Of a DNA stretch of 64,000 nucleotides, positions 6,092 to 15,206 are shown one piece after another. Within the stretch, counting starts at the first letter, position 1. Every line of letters starts with the position of its first letter. The notes beneath the pieces are model-generated. The model worked only from the letters and a program-made list of their open reading frames with translations, had not been told where the DNA came from and did not search any database. This stretch comes from Rubritalea squalenifaciens DSM 18772 (GTDB lineage Bacteria > Verrucomicrobiota > Verrucomicrobiia > Verrucomicrobiales > Akkermansiaceae), in the NCBI RefSeq assembly GCF_900141815.1, contig NZ_FQYR01000010.1:1-64000 (forward strand). The letters are read 5' to 3'. The translations under genes were made by a program, and so were the position numbers.

Positions 6092-6970
6092 CTATCTCAG
6101 CCACTTCAGGTCCACTTGCTTGCCGTGCTGGGACTTGCCGGCGGCGACGGCATCCAGGGTGAGGCTCATGCCGTTCTTGTGCAGAGTGGTGTCCATCCAG
6201 CCGATCGGTTGTTTGTGGTCGAAGACATAGCCGATGGCGGGTAGATTGATCAGGTGGATGTCCTCATGCTTGCTGTAGCCGTAGCGATGTGAGTGGCCGA
6301 ATACTATGGCTTTCACCTGATTGCGGGAGGCCAGCAGCTTGAAGAGTCTGTCGCTATCGAGCAAATCATAGTCACCGTCTCCGAGGGTGTGGTGGAGGAC
6401 GAGAATTGTCGGGATCGTTGATTCCTGGTCTAAAAAGTTTTCCAGCCAGGTGCGTTGGTTCTTCCCTAACAACCCGGCGCCATCATTCACGTGAAAGAGG
6501 GAGTCCAAGATGATCAAGCGGCAGCCTCCGCCCTCGATCACCGTGACATGCTTCTTGGCAACATCCTGGGTGTGCTTGTCGTTCTTTACCTCGGGAAAGA
6601 CCTCATAGAAATTGTTCCGATGATCATGGTTCCCTAAATTGATGAAGACCGGGAGCTTGTCGGACATTGGTTTGAGGAGTTCCTTGAACTTCCGGTAGTC
6701 GCCTACGGTTCCTTTCAAGCGCGCCACGTCCCCATTGATCACCGCGGCATCAGGCCCGGCCTGGATGACATGGGCCACCACTTTTTCAAAATTCGGGATC
6801 GGCTCATAACCATTCCACCCGTCTGGTGGATTCTCCGGGATGTGTGTGTCGGATAGCAGGGCCAGCCGGAACGGCTTCTCCTCACCTTCCGCTCCAAAGA
6901 GGTAGTGATTGGAAGCCATCATCACCCCTGCTGCGGTAGCAGAGCGAACTAGGAAATCTCTTCTATTCAT
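6092..6970 (-). CDS. Tat-exported calcineurin-like metallophosphoesterase
   Basis: 292 residues. The N-terminus MNRRDFLVRS followed by a hydrophobic stretch is a twin-arginine signal, so the enzyme acts in the periplasm or outside. The five metal-binding blocks of calcineurin-like phosphoesterases are all present: DTH (41-43), NGD (79-81), GNHDH (113-117), LHHT, and GHSHRYG near residues 230-235. Such enzymes hydrolyse phosphomonoesters or diesters using a two-metal centre; substrate cannot be read from sequence. It stands alone, transcribed leftward, and marks the start of ordinary chromosome beyond the mosaic. Confidence 0.9.
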   Translation of the reverse strand: MNRRDFLVRSATAAGVMMASNHYLFGAEGEEKPFRLALLSDTHIPENPPDGWNGYEPIPNFEKVVAHVIQAGPDAAVINGDVARLKGTVGDYRKFKELLKPMSDKLPVFINLGNHDHRNNFYEVFPEVKNDKHTQDVAKKHVTVIEGGGCRLIILDSLFHVNDGAGLLGKNQRTWLENFLDQESTIPTILVLHHTLGDGDYDLLDSDRLFKLLASRNQVKAIVFGHSHRYGYSKHEDIHLINLPAIGYVFDHKQPIGWMDTTLHKNGMSLTLDAVAAGKSQHGKQVDLKWLR

Positions 6971-7328
6971 GGGATCAGGTGATTGAGTGAAGTTGCAGGA
7001 TCTAGGGTGCCAGACACTTTATTGTTGAGGGGGATCTTTGGCGGCTGTTTATTTTAACACGAATCGCACGAATTTTCACGAATGATTAGGAGTGTGTAGC
7101 TAGCAGGGACGAACTTTCAGGGTGAAGGTGGGGGCGTTTGCTGTGTTTTTATTGATGTGATAAGGACATTCTACATTAAGATGAAACGCATGAACGCTAG
7201 GAATCTTACATAGGAAGGTGTTGTGGAATCGAGGAAAGCTACTTGCCTGATAATTGCCGATCCGTTAGCTGTTCTATCTATTGATCGAAATCTTGGCGCA
7301 CAGGGTAGAATTATAAATTAGCAGCCAT
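6971..7328. other. Intergenic region between divergent genes
   Basis: AT-rich spacer of 358 bp that must hold promoters for the leftward phosphoesterase and the rightward gene at 7329. It includes a 30-bp dispersed repeat (7057-7086). No coding frame or RNA gene recognised; I cannot defend specific -35/-10 boxes. Confidence 0.4.
7057..7086 (+). repeat. Dispersed 30-bp repeat, copy 1
   Basis: ACACGAATCGCACGAATT followed by TTCACGAATGAT. A second copy at 8319-8348 differs at two positions. Both lie in spacers next to T-rich tracts (TTTATTTTA and TTGTTTTTTAG). The internal ACGAAT unit recurs three times within each copy. Confidence 0.7.
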
Positions 7329-7712
7329 ATGAAATACTTCCTCATCATCCTAGTCCTTATTTTCACAGCCATCCATCACAGTGCGGCCTGTGATGATAAC
7401 AAGCGTGATGAAATCGTGTTACATCTTCCAAAGGGGAAGAAGATGGTTTTGTTTATTGGTGAAGGATCCATAAAAACTTTCGGAGCTGCTCATGGAGAAG
7501 CCACTGATTTCAGGATCTATGTGAAAAATAATGAATTGCGTGTTCAGGATTTAAGGGTCGGAGGGTTCGCAGAGAGTAGAATCCCAAAGACAAGCTTTCA
7601 TCTGAATTTTGGGGTTAAACTAGATCAACTGAAAGAGGGTCAGAAAAAGTTGATAGGGCATTTGGAGAGCCAAGGGAAAGTTGTCGGTAAACTATGGCTT
7701 AAGATTGAATGA
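7329..7712 (+). CDS. Small secreted hypothetical protein
   Basis: 127 residues from ATG 7329. The first 20 residues (MKYFLIILVLIFTAIHHSAA) form a signal peptide followed by Cys21, so it may be a lipoprotein, although the HSAAC context is only a weak lipobox. The mature part is beta-rich and basic (EIVLHLPKGKKMVLFIGEGS). The last segment ends GKVVGKLWLKIE. No family recognised. It stands alone between two leftward genes. Confidence 0.6.
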   Translation: MKYFLIILVLIFTAIHHSAACDDNKRDEIVLHLPKGKKMVLFIGEGSIKTFGAAHGEATDFRIYVKNNELRVQDLRVGGFAESRIPKTSFHLNFGVKLDQLKEGQKKLIGHLESQGKVVGKLWLKIE

Positions 7713-7816
7713 TCCTATGTCTGTTAGGATATGTCTGGGAGAGCCATTCTAATCATGTGAAAAACTAGATGTATCCATGTGTAGATTGCCGAGTGGAGAT
7801 TCTTCAGCTGTCGGCC

Positions 7817-8212
7817 TCACTTGCCCTCTTGCTCGGTGCCGTTGATGGTGACTTTTCTGACCTCATCGATCACGACTTTGTCACCTTTTGTTAGGGTAGG
7901 GTATTTCTTGCCGTTGCATTGGAAGGCTATGCCCTTGTTGTCCTCAAGCTGTTTCAGTTCGATAGTGACATCTGCGGCCAGGGTGATGGTGGCGCGTCCT
8001 GAGGAATAGTCGGGTGTGCCGATTTTGGACTCGGTCTGTGCCTGGCTGGCGCCAGCGACGGCGAATTCGACGCCTAGGGCCTGTCCGGTGGCTATGCCGG
8101 TCTTGCTATTCACCTCGAAGGGGCCGACGGAGAAGTTGCGCGTTTCTTTTTCGCAGCCGACGAGGGCGAGCAGGAAGGCGAACAAGGCGATGAGTAGAGA
8201 GTGGTTTTTCAT
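7817..8212 (-). CDS. Hypothetical lipoprotein
   Basis: Starting from ATG 8212 (MKNHSLLIALFAFLLALVGC), the signal peptide ends in a clear lipobox LVGC, giving a lipoprotein of about 131 residues. An upstream in-frame ATG at 8242 would place ten residues before the signal peptide and is less likely. The mature part is beta-rich, with GIATGQALGVEFAVAGASQA and TITLAADVTIELKQLEDN. No known domain recognised. It is followed and preceded by spacers with no partner gene on the same strand. Confidence 0.7.
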   Translation of the reverse strand: MKNHSLLIALFAFLLALVGCEKETRNFSVGPFEVNSKTGIATGQALGVEFAVAGASQAQTESKIGTPDYSSGRATITLAADVTIELKQLEDNKGIAFQCNGKKYPTLTKGDKVVIDEVRKVTINGTEQEGK

Positions 8213-8242
8213 GGCAGGGGACAGATGGTGAGGGTGCATCAT

Positions 8243-8569
8243 GCCCTGATAGCTAGATGGTTGCGAGACAATTGTGGCTCAGGGGGATGCGGGGATTTTT
8301 AGGTGGCTTGTTTTTTAGACACGAATCGCACGAATTCTTACGAATGATGGGCGAAGGTCGATGAGGGACTGAGTGGATGAATTCTGGTCTTGTTATTAGA
8401 CCACTTAGGTGATGGTGCTCAGTTACTTGGGGTTAGGCTGGGCAGTGAGTGGGAGTATGACAGAGGAATCGTGTCTTGCTTGAAATAGAGGGGGAAGTGG
8501 AGCAGTATTTGTGAGGCTCTCTATTTGGCTCCGTCGGAGCCAGCACTGCGAAACTTACTCTTACTCACG
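8243..8569. other. Intergenic region upstream of the giant protein gene
   Basis: A 327-bp spacer between divergent genes that holds the second copy of the 30-bp ACGAAT repeat (8319-8348). A TTG at 8525 is in frame with the downstream gene, but the protein clearly begins at ATG 8570. No further gene or RNA recognised. Confidence 0.4.
8319..8348 (+). repeat. Dispersed 30-bp repeat, copy 2
   Basis: ACACGAATCGCACGAATT followed by CTTACGAATGAT, matching 7057-7086 with two mismatches. Both copies are intergenic and in the same orientation. Confidence 0.7.
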
Positions 8570-11500
8570 ATGTCCGACACACAGACAATTTCCTGCGCTT
8601 GCCCGAATTGCGGCAAGGTGTTCCAGCTGGATGCTAGCATGCTTGGCCGCAAAGGCCGCTGCGATAGCTGCCAGACGAAGTTTTTGATCGAGGAGTCCCC
8701 TCATCCACAGGTCCAGGCTCCGGCTCCAGTGCCACAGCTGGCTTCTGGCAAGTCCTCCGGAGGCTTGGGCTTAACGGTGGTGGCGCTGCTGATCGCAGGT
8801 GGAGCTGGTTACTACTTCATGAATCGCGATGCTCTGGCGCCGAGCGAGAGTAGCAGCGGGCCTGCAAAGACTGTCGAGGCGGTGCCTGCGGATCTGGTAG
8901 AGGGTTCTTCGGCGGAGAAGGTGGTCGATATGAAGGGGCAGACTGGCCCCGCCTTGCCGCCCTTAGAGAAAAGCTTTCCGGTGGTGAAGTCGTTCAAGGA
9001 TCTGGATATCCGCCAGTATCTGAATACTTACCCGAATGTGCATATGGGCTGGATGCCGAGCAAGCCTGAGCAGGCCGATGAGGCCCGGGGTTGGGGGCAT
9101 CATCTGGGGCCTCTCGGAGTGAGGGTGCGCCCTTACGTGCCGCAGCACCAGAACCGTCCGGCCTTTGCGGCGAATGTTCCGGATTGCTTGCGTGGTCAGG
9201 ATGGCAGGTTGGCGCTGACGGCTGCGGAGGTGGTGACGATTGCTCCCGGCTCTCCGGCCGAAGGTCAGCTGCAGGAGGGGGATTTGATCATCGGGATCGA
9301 GGGGGAGATGCTGAAGTCTGGCAGCAAGTATCGCCCGGATTGGGAGTTCATGCACAAGGATGCCCGCGAGCTGCAGCTGATGCTGGGTGAGAAGTTAGAC
9401 CAGGCCCAGGGTCGTGGTGATGTGCGCCTGACAGTCATGCGCTACCCGAATGAGGTGGAGACGGTATTTTCCGAGGAGATGAAGCAGGCCGATGGCAAGC
9501 GTGAGCTGGCGGCTACTCCAGTTAGTGAGGGGGATGAGATCCACCTGATCGTGGATAAGAAGGATCGCAATGACTACGATCATTTCAGCTGGCTGTCGCC
9601 AAGCTTGAGCGGACCAAGTGGTACGCTGGATCTGGCCGATGAGGCCAAGGTGCAGCCAGCGAGTGCGACTACCGGCTGGGGCAAGGTGACCCGCGGTGCC
9701 GACCTGACAGGGAAGGCGATTGCGGAGCCGTGCTTGTCCGTGCATGGGGATTCCAAGTTGGTCTTCAAGGTGCCGACTGGCTATGACAGTTTCCGTACAG
9801 GCATGCAGGCCACGCATGGCAGGGGGGACTTGAAGGCGGAGGTAAAGATCGTGAAGGCACGCCAGTCACTGCCTGTGGTGCGCACCCAGCTGTGGCAGGG
9901 TGCAGGCGGGAACCAATCGGTCGGGGCGCAGAATTTCTCCGTGGAGATCCAGGGCGAAGGGCTGCTGACTCTGGAGAGTTCCCAGTTTGATAACAATATC
10001 CATGGTGATGGCACCCGCTGGTGTGACCTGGTGATCGAGGGTGACTACGGAAAGAAGAGTTTGTTAGAAATGCCGTGGGAGACGATCAGCAGCGGCTATG
10101 GCAGGCCGTCGGTGGAGCTGGAGAAGCCGTTTACCTTCCAGGACAAGAGCTATCAGCAAGTCCTGGACCTGCATGCTCAGGGCGAGGTGAGCTGGCTCCT
10201 GCCTGCGGGTACCAAGCGCGTGAGTGGGGTTTTCATTCCGGCAAGTTATGGCAAGGTGCAGCCTAAAGTTCATTTGACCAATGATGCTCTCCCACTGACG
10301 GGGATTCATCAGCAGAAGGTGGTCGAGCTGCGTTTCCCTATTGGCAAGGCTGGCAGTTACAGCGCGACCTATCCACGGGACTGCAAGAAGACGAAGATCA
10401 CTGCCGCTAGGCATGTCGAATGGCTGGCAGCCCAGCAGAGTGAGAACGGCACCTGGCCGCGACTCGCTGGCTATACCACGGAGGGCTGGGATACTTCTTG
10501 GTGCGGGCTGGCTCTGATGTCCAGCGGGGACGCCAAGTACGATGAGCAGGTGAAGAAGGCCGCCTACTGGGTTGCTTATGCCGGGGCTCCTAGTGAATGG
10601 ACGGCAGAGCGCGCGATGCGCCTCATCTTCCTTTCCGAGTACTACCTGAGAACCAAGGATGAGAAGATCCTGGCTGGCGTGCAGGCTGCCTACTACCAGC
10701 TGATTGATGTCTGTAAGAATGACTACATGGCCGGTCACAAGGTCAATGGTTTTGGTTACGGCATCGCTGGTCAGCATTACGGCACCGGCCATCTGGCGCT
10801 GGGTGTCGCCCTGGCCGCGCGTACCCCGATCACCGTGGATCAGGAGCTGGTGGGGAATATCCTTCGCCATGCCGGCGAGGTCTGTGTGAACGGTACCTAT
10901 GCCTATGGTCGTGGTCGCAGGATGCTGCGTGACGATTCACGCCGCCACGGTGGTGGTAATGCCATGGTGGGGCCTGGTATCCTTGGGGTACAGATCGGCG
11001 GTGGTCACCGGACTGCGGTGAAGGAAGCGGTAGAGCGCTGGGAAGCTTCCATCGGCGATGGGGACAACTCCCATGCCACCAGCTCGCTGGCTTATATTTT
11101 CGCCTCGCTGGCCATGGCGGCCGCGGATGAGGAGGTGTTCCTGAAGCACATGCAGAACTTCCGCTACAAGATGACTATCGATGACAACTGGGAGGGTGGC
11201 TTCCTGAAGTCGGCATTCCCACTCGATTTCCAGGGTGGTGAGGGCGTGACCTCACAGTGGATCCGCTCGGCTGGCAGCATCCTGGTGCTCAACGCGCTCA
11301 AGCACAACCTCGCCATCACTGGCAAGAAGGAGCTGATGGCGAAGGAGAAGTTAGATTCCGTGGCCGTGAGTGAATGGGGTGGTCAGGTACATTCCTACTA
11401 CCTGCGCAATTGGTGTCTCGCCAATGAGCTGCTGGGCCGCAAGGCTCCATCCAAGCTGGCGAAGGGCATCGAGCGGCTGGCCAAACTGGAGCGCGACATC

Positions 11501-12679
11501 ACTCTGGTTCCAGAGACCAAAGAACTGGTGACTCAGCTGGCACCGGAGCTGATCCGCAGCATCGCTGCTGACAAGTCACTGGATGCGATGCAGCGCGCCT
11601 ACGCGATCGAGCTTCTCTGTGGCCTCAACTTCCAGGTCAGCACAGAGCTGAAAGGGGATAAGCAAGTGGTGGATCTCAATGTCTACTTGCCGCTGCAGCA
11701 GTTGAATTGGTTAGAGAAAGACAAGGAATCCTTCTTTGCGGCGAGCCCGTTTCATCTCACGGCGGATGTGATTATTCAGAGTGATAATCTAAGCAAGCCA
11801 CTTGAGTTCAAGGTCAGTTCACTGGATGGATTTAACTTCGACATGGGAAGCAGGAAATTCAGTGCCTCTACAGGTCTCAAGAACGCCAGCAAGAAGGAAT
11901 TCGATGGTGCTGCCTGGATTCGTTTCACCGTGGGAGATACTCAGATTACCTACAAGCGCCCGATGACTTTCAATACTCTGTTAGTCACCAAGAACGAGGT
12001 CAACTACCGCCGCATGAATCTGAAGCTGAAGACGGGGCCGCGCGCCTACTTCCAGAGTCAGCCGCTGGTGATTTCTGGCATTGCCTTTGACTGCATGTAC
12101 CCGATCGAAACCACGCCGCCGGTGACTTCACCGATCGGCCAGTTGGTCAACGTGCATGAAGGGGATGAGGTGCTGGTGAATGTAGGCAGTGACAACATGA
12201 TCTGCGGTACGGTCTATAGCCTCAGTTATGACAAGCCGAGCCAGGTGACGCACGTGCCTGCGGCTACCCGCACGATGGTGCGCGGTCAGGTGGCTGGTGA
12301 TATGGCTGCCTGGGTCGATCATGACGAGAGCAGCGCCACCATCAAGATGGAAGACGGCAAGGCGGTGCTGGAGTACGACTTTGGCAAGCCTGTGGCGATC
12401 AATGGTCTGGATGTGAAAGACGCCAGAGCCTTTATCCGCGTCTGGTATCATGACGAATCTCAGTGGGTGCCCTTGGTGTGGGACAATTACAGCACGAACA
12501 CCAATCATCACCCGGTCTTCCCGGAGACGAAGGCGCAGCGCTGGAGGCTCGAGTTCCAAGGCAGAGATTTGAAGCTCAAGACCCTGAGGTTCTATCACAA
12601 TCCGCACACGCTGATGCCGAGGCAGCCTCTGGCCCAGTCCAAGGGTGCCAAGTACTTGCCTCCTATCCAGCCGGAGTAA
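8570..12679 (+). CDS. Giant membrane-anchored zinc-ribbon/PDZ/toroid protein, DUF6288-like
   Basis: 1369 residues from ATG 8570 (MSDTQTISCACPNCGKVF). Order of parts: an N-terminal zinc ribbon with CPNC and CDSC (residues 11-35); one membrane helix (GLTVVALLIAGGAGYYF, about 65-85); a PDZ-like region around 215-270 (VVTIAPGSPAEGQLQEGDLI); an alpha/alpha-toroid-like region from about 615, opening HVEWLAAQQSENGTWP as in cyclase/prenyltransferase-type toroids; and a C-terminal discoidin-like beta domain (EYDFGKPVAINGLDVKDARA). The overall pattern recalls DUF6288 proteins of Planctomycetes/Verrucomicrobia, from memory. Most of the protein is predicted outside the inner membrane. The next gene starts 3 bp after the stop, so the two are co-translated. 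Function unknown. Confidence 0.75.
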   Translation: MSDTQTISCACPNCGKVFQLDASMLGRKGRCDSCQTKFLIEESPHPQVQAPAPVPQLASGKSSGGLGLTVVALLIAGGAGYYFMNRDALAPSESSSGPAKTVEAVPADLVEGSSAEKVVDMKGQTGPALPPLEKSFPVVKSFKDLDIRQYLNTYPNVHMGWMPSKPEQADEARGWGHHLGPLGVRVRPYVPQHQNRPAFAANVPDCLRGQDGRLALTAAEVVTIAPGSPAEGQLQEGDLIIGIEGEMLKSGSKYRPDWEFMHKDARELQLMLGEKLDQAQGRGDVRLTVMRYPNEVETVFSEEMKQADGKRELAATPVSEGDEIHLIVDKKDRNDYDHFSWLSPSLSGPSGTLDLADEAKVQPASATTGWGKVTRGADLTGKAIAEPCLSVHGDSKLVFKVPTGYDSFRTGMQATHGRGDLKAEVKIVKARQSLPVVRTQLWQGAGGNQSVGAQNFSVEIQGEGLLTLESSQFDNNIHGDGTRWCDLVIEGDYGKKSLLEMPWETISSGYGRPSVELEKPFTFQDKSYQQVLDLHAQGEVSWLLPAGTKRVSGVFIPASYGKVQPKVHLTNDALPLTGIHQQKVVELRFPIGKAGSYSATYPRDCKKTKITAARHVEWLAAQQSENGTWPRLAGYTTEGWDTSWCGLALMSSGDAKYDEQVKKAAYWVAYAGAPSEWTAERAMRLIFLSEYYLRTKDEKILAGVQAAYYQLIDVCKNDYMAGHKVNGFGYGIAGQHYGTGHLALGVALAARTPITVDQELVGNILRHAGEVCVNGTYAYGRGRRMLRDDSRRHGGGNAMVGPGILGVQIGGGHRTAVKEAVERWEASIGDGDNSHATSSLAYIFASLAMAAADEEVFLKHMQNFRYKMTIDDNWEGGFLKSAFPLDFQGGEGVTSQWIRSAGSILVLNALKHNLAITGKKELMAKEKLDSVAVSEWGGQVHSYYLRNWCLANELLGRKAPSKLAKGIERLAKLERDITLVPETKELVTQLAPELIRSIAADKSLDAMQRAYAIELLCGLNFQVSTELKGDKQVVDLNVYLPLQQLNWLEKDKESFFAASPFHLTADVIIQSDNLSKPLEFKVSSLDGFNFDMGSRKFSASTGLKNASKKEFDGAAWIRFTVGDTQITYKRPMTFNTLLVTKNEVNYRRMNLKLKTGPRAYFQSQPLVISGIAFDCMYPIETTPPVTSPIGQLVNVHEGDEVLVNVGSDNMICGTVYSLSYDKPSQVTHVPAATRTMVRGQVAGDMAAWVDHDESSATIKMEDGKAVLEYDFGKPVAINGLDVKDARAFIRVWYHDESQWVPLVWDNYSTNTNHHPVFPETKAQRWRLEFQGRDLKLKTLRFYHNPHTLMPRQPLAQSKGAKYLPPIQPE

Positions 12680-12682
12680 TCC

Positions 12683-13528
12683 ATGATCTCACCCAGGCAT
12701 TACGCAATCGCTGGCATTCTTTTGTTAGGAGTGCCGGCGTGTGACCGGGCGCAACCGACGACGGCGACAGAGACGGTAGAGGCCAAGGTCGATTTATTGC
12801 CTCTGGATGCCACGAGCCAGGAGCTTGCCAAGGGCTTTCCCTTGCTGCCGCTGGTGGAGAAGGCCCAGTGGGCGGAACTGGTCAGGCTGGAGCAGGCCTA
12901 TGCTGAGGTAGAACCGCGTGATAAAAACGCGCTGGCTCCGCAGATCAATGGCATCATCTCTAAGCTGCGGGAGGCTTATCCATTCCAGGTGGATGGGGAG
13001 TCCATCCGGCTTGGTGAGATCACCTACTTCAAGTCCTCGGGTCGGATTGAAATGCCAGCCAAGGTCACTTACCCGAAGCTGGACCAGGAGGGAAACATCC
13101 ACGAGCTGGAGGTCGTGCTCTGTACCGACAAGGGCCGGGTGCACGAGACCTTGCTCATGACGGAGGCACGTCCGCTGCATCTGGAGCTCCTGCTGCACCT
13201 GACCGGGAGCAAGAAACAGGCGAGCCGTTATCGGGTCGCCATCCTGCTGCCGGGCGAAGAAGCGATTCCGCTAGAGACTCTGCTCAAGACGACAACTGGG
13301 AAAGCGCTGCCTGATCCCTTGCTTTTCAAGTTCACCGGTAGCGCTTTTCAAGAGGGATACAGGCCGGACAGTACGGGAGATTTGGTCATCACTTGGCACG
13401 CGCATGATGCGGTCTTGCAGGCGGTGGATGAAGACATCGCCCAGGCGCGGACACGTTTACTCGTGACCCGCCATCCCTCGCTTGAAGAGGGAATGACGGT
13501 ACACCTGGCGCTGATCCCTGAGGAGTAG
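12683..13528 (+). CDS. Hypothetical lipoprotein, partner of the giant protein
   Basis: 281 residues from ATG 12683, 3 bp after the preceding stop, so probably co-expressed with it. The N-terminus MISPRHYAIAGILLLGVPAC is a lipoprotein signal with lipobox VPAC. The N-terminal half of the mature part is helical (LVEKAQWAELVRLEQAYAEV) and the rest beta-rich. The segment IEMPAKVTYPKLDQEGNIHE and the later VLCTDKGRVHETLLMTEARP recall a family of planctomycete/verrucomicrobial YdjY-like proteins. That similarity is a tentative impression. No catalytic residues identified. Confidence 0.7.
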   Translation: MISPRHYAIAGILLLGVPACDRAQPTTATETVEAKVDLLPLDATSQELAKGFPLLPLVEKAQWAELVRLEQAYAEVEPRDKNALAPQINGIISKLREAYPFQVDGESIRLGEITYFKSSGRIEMPAKVTYPKLDQEGNIHELEVVLCTDKGRVHETLLMTEARPLHLELLLHLTGSKKQASRYRVAILLPGEEAIPLETLLKTTTGKALPDPLLFKFTGSAFQEGYRPDSTGDLVITWHAHDAVLQAVDEDIAQARTRLLVTRHPSLEEGMTVHLALIPEE

Positions 13529-13536
13529 CGATTGGC

Positions 13537-14064
13537 TTAGAGTGCTTCGCTGAGTGAGCTGAGAGCCTGCTTGTGCTGGGCCGCCAGTTCATCGTTCGTG
13601 ATGCCGTCTTCGCCGAAGTGGTCATAGAAGGAAGGCAGTGAGAAGCTAGCCTTCAGGTCGGCACCCATGCGTGGGAATTTGCTCTCCGCTGCGGCGAGGA
13701 CGAACTTGGCGCCACCGGGGCCGGGTGAGGTGGCCATGAGAAGCATCGGCTTGTCTGACCACAGCTTCATCTCGATACGGGAGGTCCAGTCGTAGAGGTT
13801 CTTGAAGGCGGCACTGTAGGAGCCGTTGTGCTCAGCGAGGGATACGATGATGGCGTCGTGCTCGCGGATGGCATCGAGGAACTTCTGGGCGTCGGTCGGA
13901 ATGCCGTCTGCTTTTTCCAGGTCTTCAGAGAAGATGGGGAGATCGTAGCTGTTGAGGTCCAGCTCGGTGACCTCGGCATCCTCGATGAGGTTCGCGGTGT
14001 AGTTGGCCAGGGTGCGGTTGATGGAGGTGGATGAAGTGGATCCACCGAAGGCGAGAATTTTCAT
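13537..14064 (-). CDS. NADPH-dependent FMN reductase family protein
   Basis: 175 residues, flavodoxin-like fold. The phosphate-binding loop for FMN is GGSTSSTSIN (8-17), followed by ELDLNSYDLPIFSEDLEKAD and the ring-contacting EHNGSYSAAFKNLYDW region (about 98-113), all typical of the FMN_red family (azoreductase/chromate reductase relatives). It reduces quinones or other electrophiles with NAD(P)H through bound FMN; the physiological substrate is not evident. It is the last gene of a leftward operon after pirin, YceI and DoxX-like genes, a combination that fits redox or electrophile stress. Confidence 0.9.
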   Translation of the reverse strand: MKILAFGGSTSSTSINRTLANYTANLIEDAEVTELDLNSYDLPIFSEDLEKADGIPTDAQKFLDAIREHDAIIVSLAEHNGSYSAAFKNLYDWTSRIEMKLWSDKPMLLMATSPGPGGAKFVLAAAESKFPRMGADLKASFSLPSFYDHFGEDGITNDELAAQHKQALSSLSEAL

Positions 14065-14073
14065 GGTATGACT

Positions 14074-14460
14074 TTAGTTGAGAAGCTTGGCGAATTTGTC
14101 TTTCGCGGCGATGAGTAGGAAGGCTCCGAGGACGGAGATGGCGATCACTGGAGGATCTAACAATCCGGAAGGAGAGCCAATGAAGATGTGGAAAGCGAGG
14201 ATGTTCAGGATAATTGGTCCGAGTACGAGCAAGCCAAGGTTGCGCGTTTTCGGGATGGCGACGAGGACACCACCGAGGATTTCGCAGACTTTGACGAAGG
14301 CCATGAAGCCAGTCGGGCCGACGGCACCGAAGAAGAGGGCTGGAGGTGACCCTTCTGGTGGGCCTCCGCCCATCGGGATGAAGTTCAGGAAGAAATTGAG
14401 ACCGAAGACGATGAAGGCTAGGCCGAGCAGGCCTCCGGCGATGGCGGTGATGGTTTTCAT
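14074..14460 (-). CDS. DoxX-like integral membrane protein
   Basis: 128 residues with about four hydrophobic segments: near 6-30 (AGGLLGLAFIVFGLNFFLNF), 46-70, 77-95 and 101-118. The pattern with a polar Gly/Pro loop (PMGGGPPEGSPPALFF) resembles DoxX/DoxX-like proteins, small membrane proteins often found with redox stress genes. It ends 9 bp before the FMN reductase gene, so the two are surely co-transcribed. Role inferred only from neighbours. Confidence 0.7.
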   Translation of the reverse strand: MKTITAIAGGLLGLAFIVFGLNFFLNFIPMGGGPPEGSPPALFFGAVGPTGFMAFVKVCEILGGVLVAIPKTRNLGLLVLGPIILNILAFHIFIGSPSGLLDPPVIAISVLGAFLLIAAKDKFAKLLN

Positions 14461-14491
14461 GGAAAAACGGGGTAGCTTGTTGGGTGGAGTG

Positions 14492-14516
14492 AGGACCGCC
14501 CGTTATGGACGGTCCT
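14492..14516 (-). other. Hairpin between the YceI and DoxX-like genes
   Basis: A 7-bp perfect stem AGGACCG / CGGTCCT encloses an 11-base loop in the 70-bp gap. There is no downstream U-run in the direction of transcription, so it is more likely an mRNA stabilising or processing structure than a terminator. Confidence 0.35.
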
Positions 14517-14530
14517 TTCCAAGTTAGATG

Positions 14531-15166
14531 TTAGTTTACCTCAGGTTTGGCTTTGAGGTCAAATTTGATCACGACTTCTTCACGGATCAGGTCATCCTGC
14601 TTGCCCGGGTACTTGATGTCGAAATCGAAGCGGTTGATGTCGAACTCAGCGGTGAGGTGGATCTGCTCCTCGGATTTCTCCACCGTGACTGGGAACTCGA
14701 TGGACTTCTCCACACCGTGGAGCTTGAGGTTGCCAGAGAGTTGGTGGGTGCCCTTCTCGCTGGCTTCAGATTTTCTCACGCCAGTGGCAACGAAGGTAGT
14801 CTGCGGGTATTTCTCCACATCGAAGAAGTCGGCGGACTTGAGGTGGCCGGTAAGCTTCTCGGCATCTGACCAGGTGGAGTCCATGGTGATGACGACCTGG
14901 TGGCCGCTCTCAGCGAGTTGGTCTCCGTTCACGTGGAAGAAGCCGTTGAACTCCTTGAAGCCGCCTTCGTGGCTGCCAGTGACTTTGGAGCCGATGAAGG
15001 AAATGCTGGAATCCTCGGAGAAGACCCACTTCTGGCCGGTGACGTCGCCTACCGGGACGGCTTGGGCTTCGCCTGTTTTGGCGGAGGTGGTCTTGTCTGC
15101 CGGGTTATCGCAGGAAACGAGCGCGATGGACGCAATGCCTGTTAGTGTGATGAATGTAGCTTTCAT
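14531..15166 (-). CDS. YceI family periplasmic lipoprotein
   Basis: Starting from ATG 15166 (MKATFITLTGIASIALVSC), a lipoprotein signal with lipobox LVSC precedes a YceI domain of about 185 residues. YceI proteins are lipocalin-like barrels that bind isoprenoid or other lipids, usually polyisoprenoid quinones. Visible hallmarks are the opening WVFSEDSSISFIGSKVTGSH, the core DSTWSDAEKLTGHLKSADFF, and the end segment RFDFDIKYPGKQDDLIREEV. It lies between the pirin gene (40 bp upstream) and the DoxX-like gene in one leftward operon. Confidence 0.92.
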   Translation of the reverse strand: MKATFITLTGIASIALVSCDNPADKTTSAKTGEAQAVPVGDVTGQKWVFSEDSSISFIGSKVTGSHEGGFKEFNGFFHVNGDQLAESGHQVVITMDSTWSDAEKLTGHLKSADFFDVEKYPQTTFVATGVRKSEASEKGTHQLSGNLKLHGVEKSIEFPVTVEKSEEQIHLTAEFDINRFDFDIKYPGKQDDLIREEVVIKFDLKAKPEVN

Positions 15167-15206
15167 ATTGATGGTATGGTTGGGTGGTTTGTTTTTATGG
15201 ATTGAT

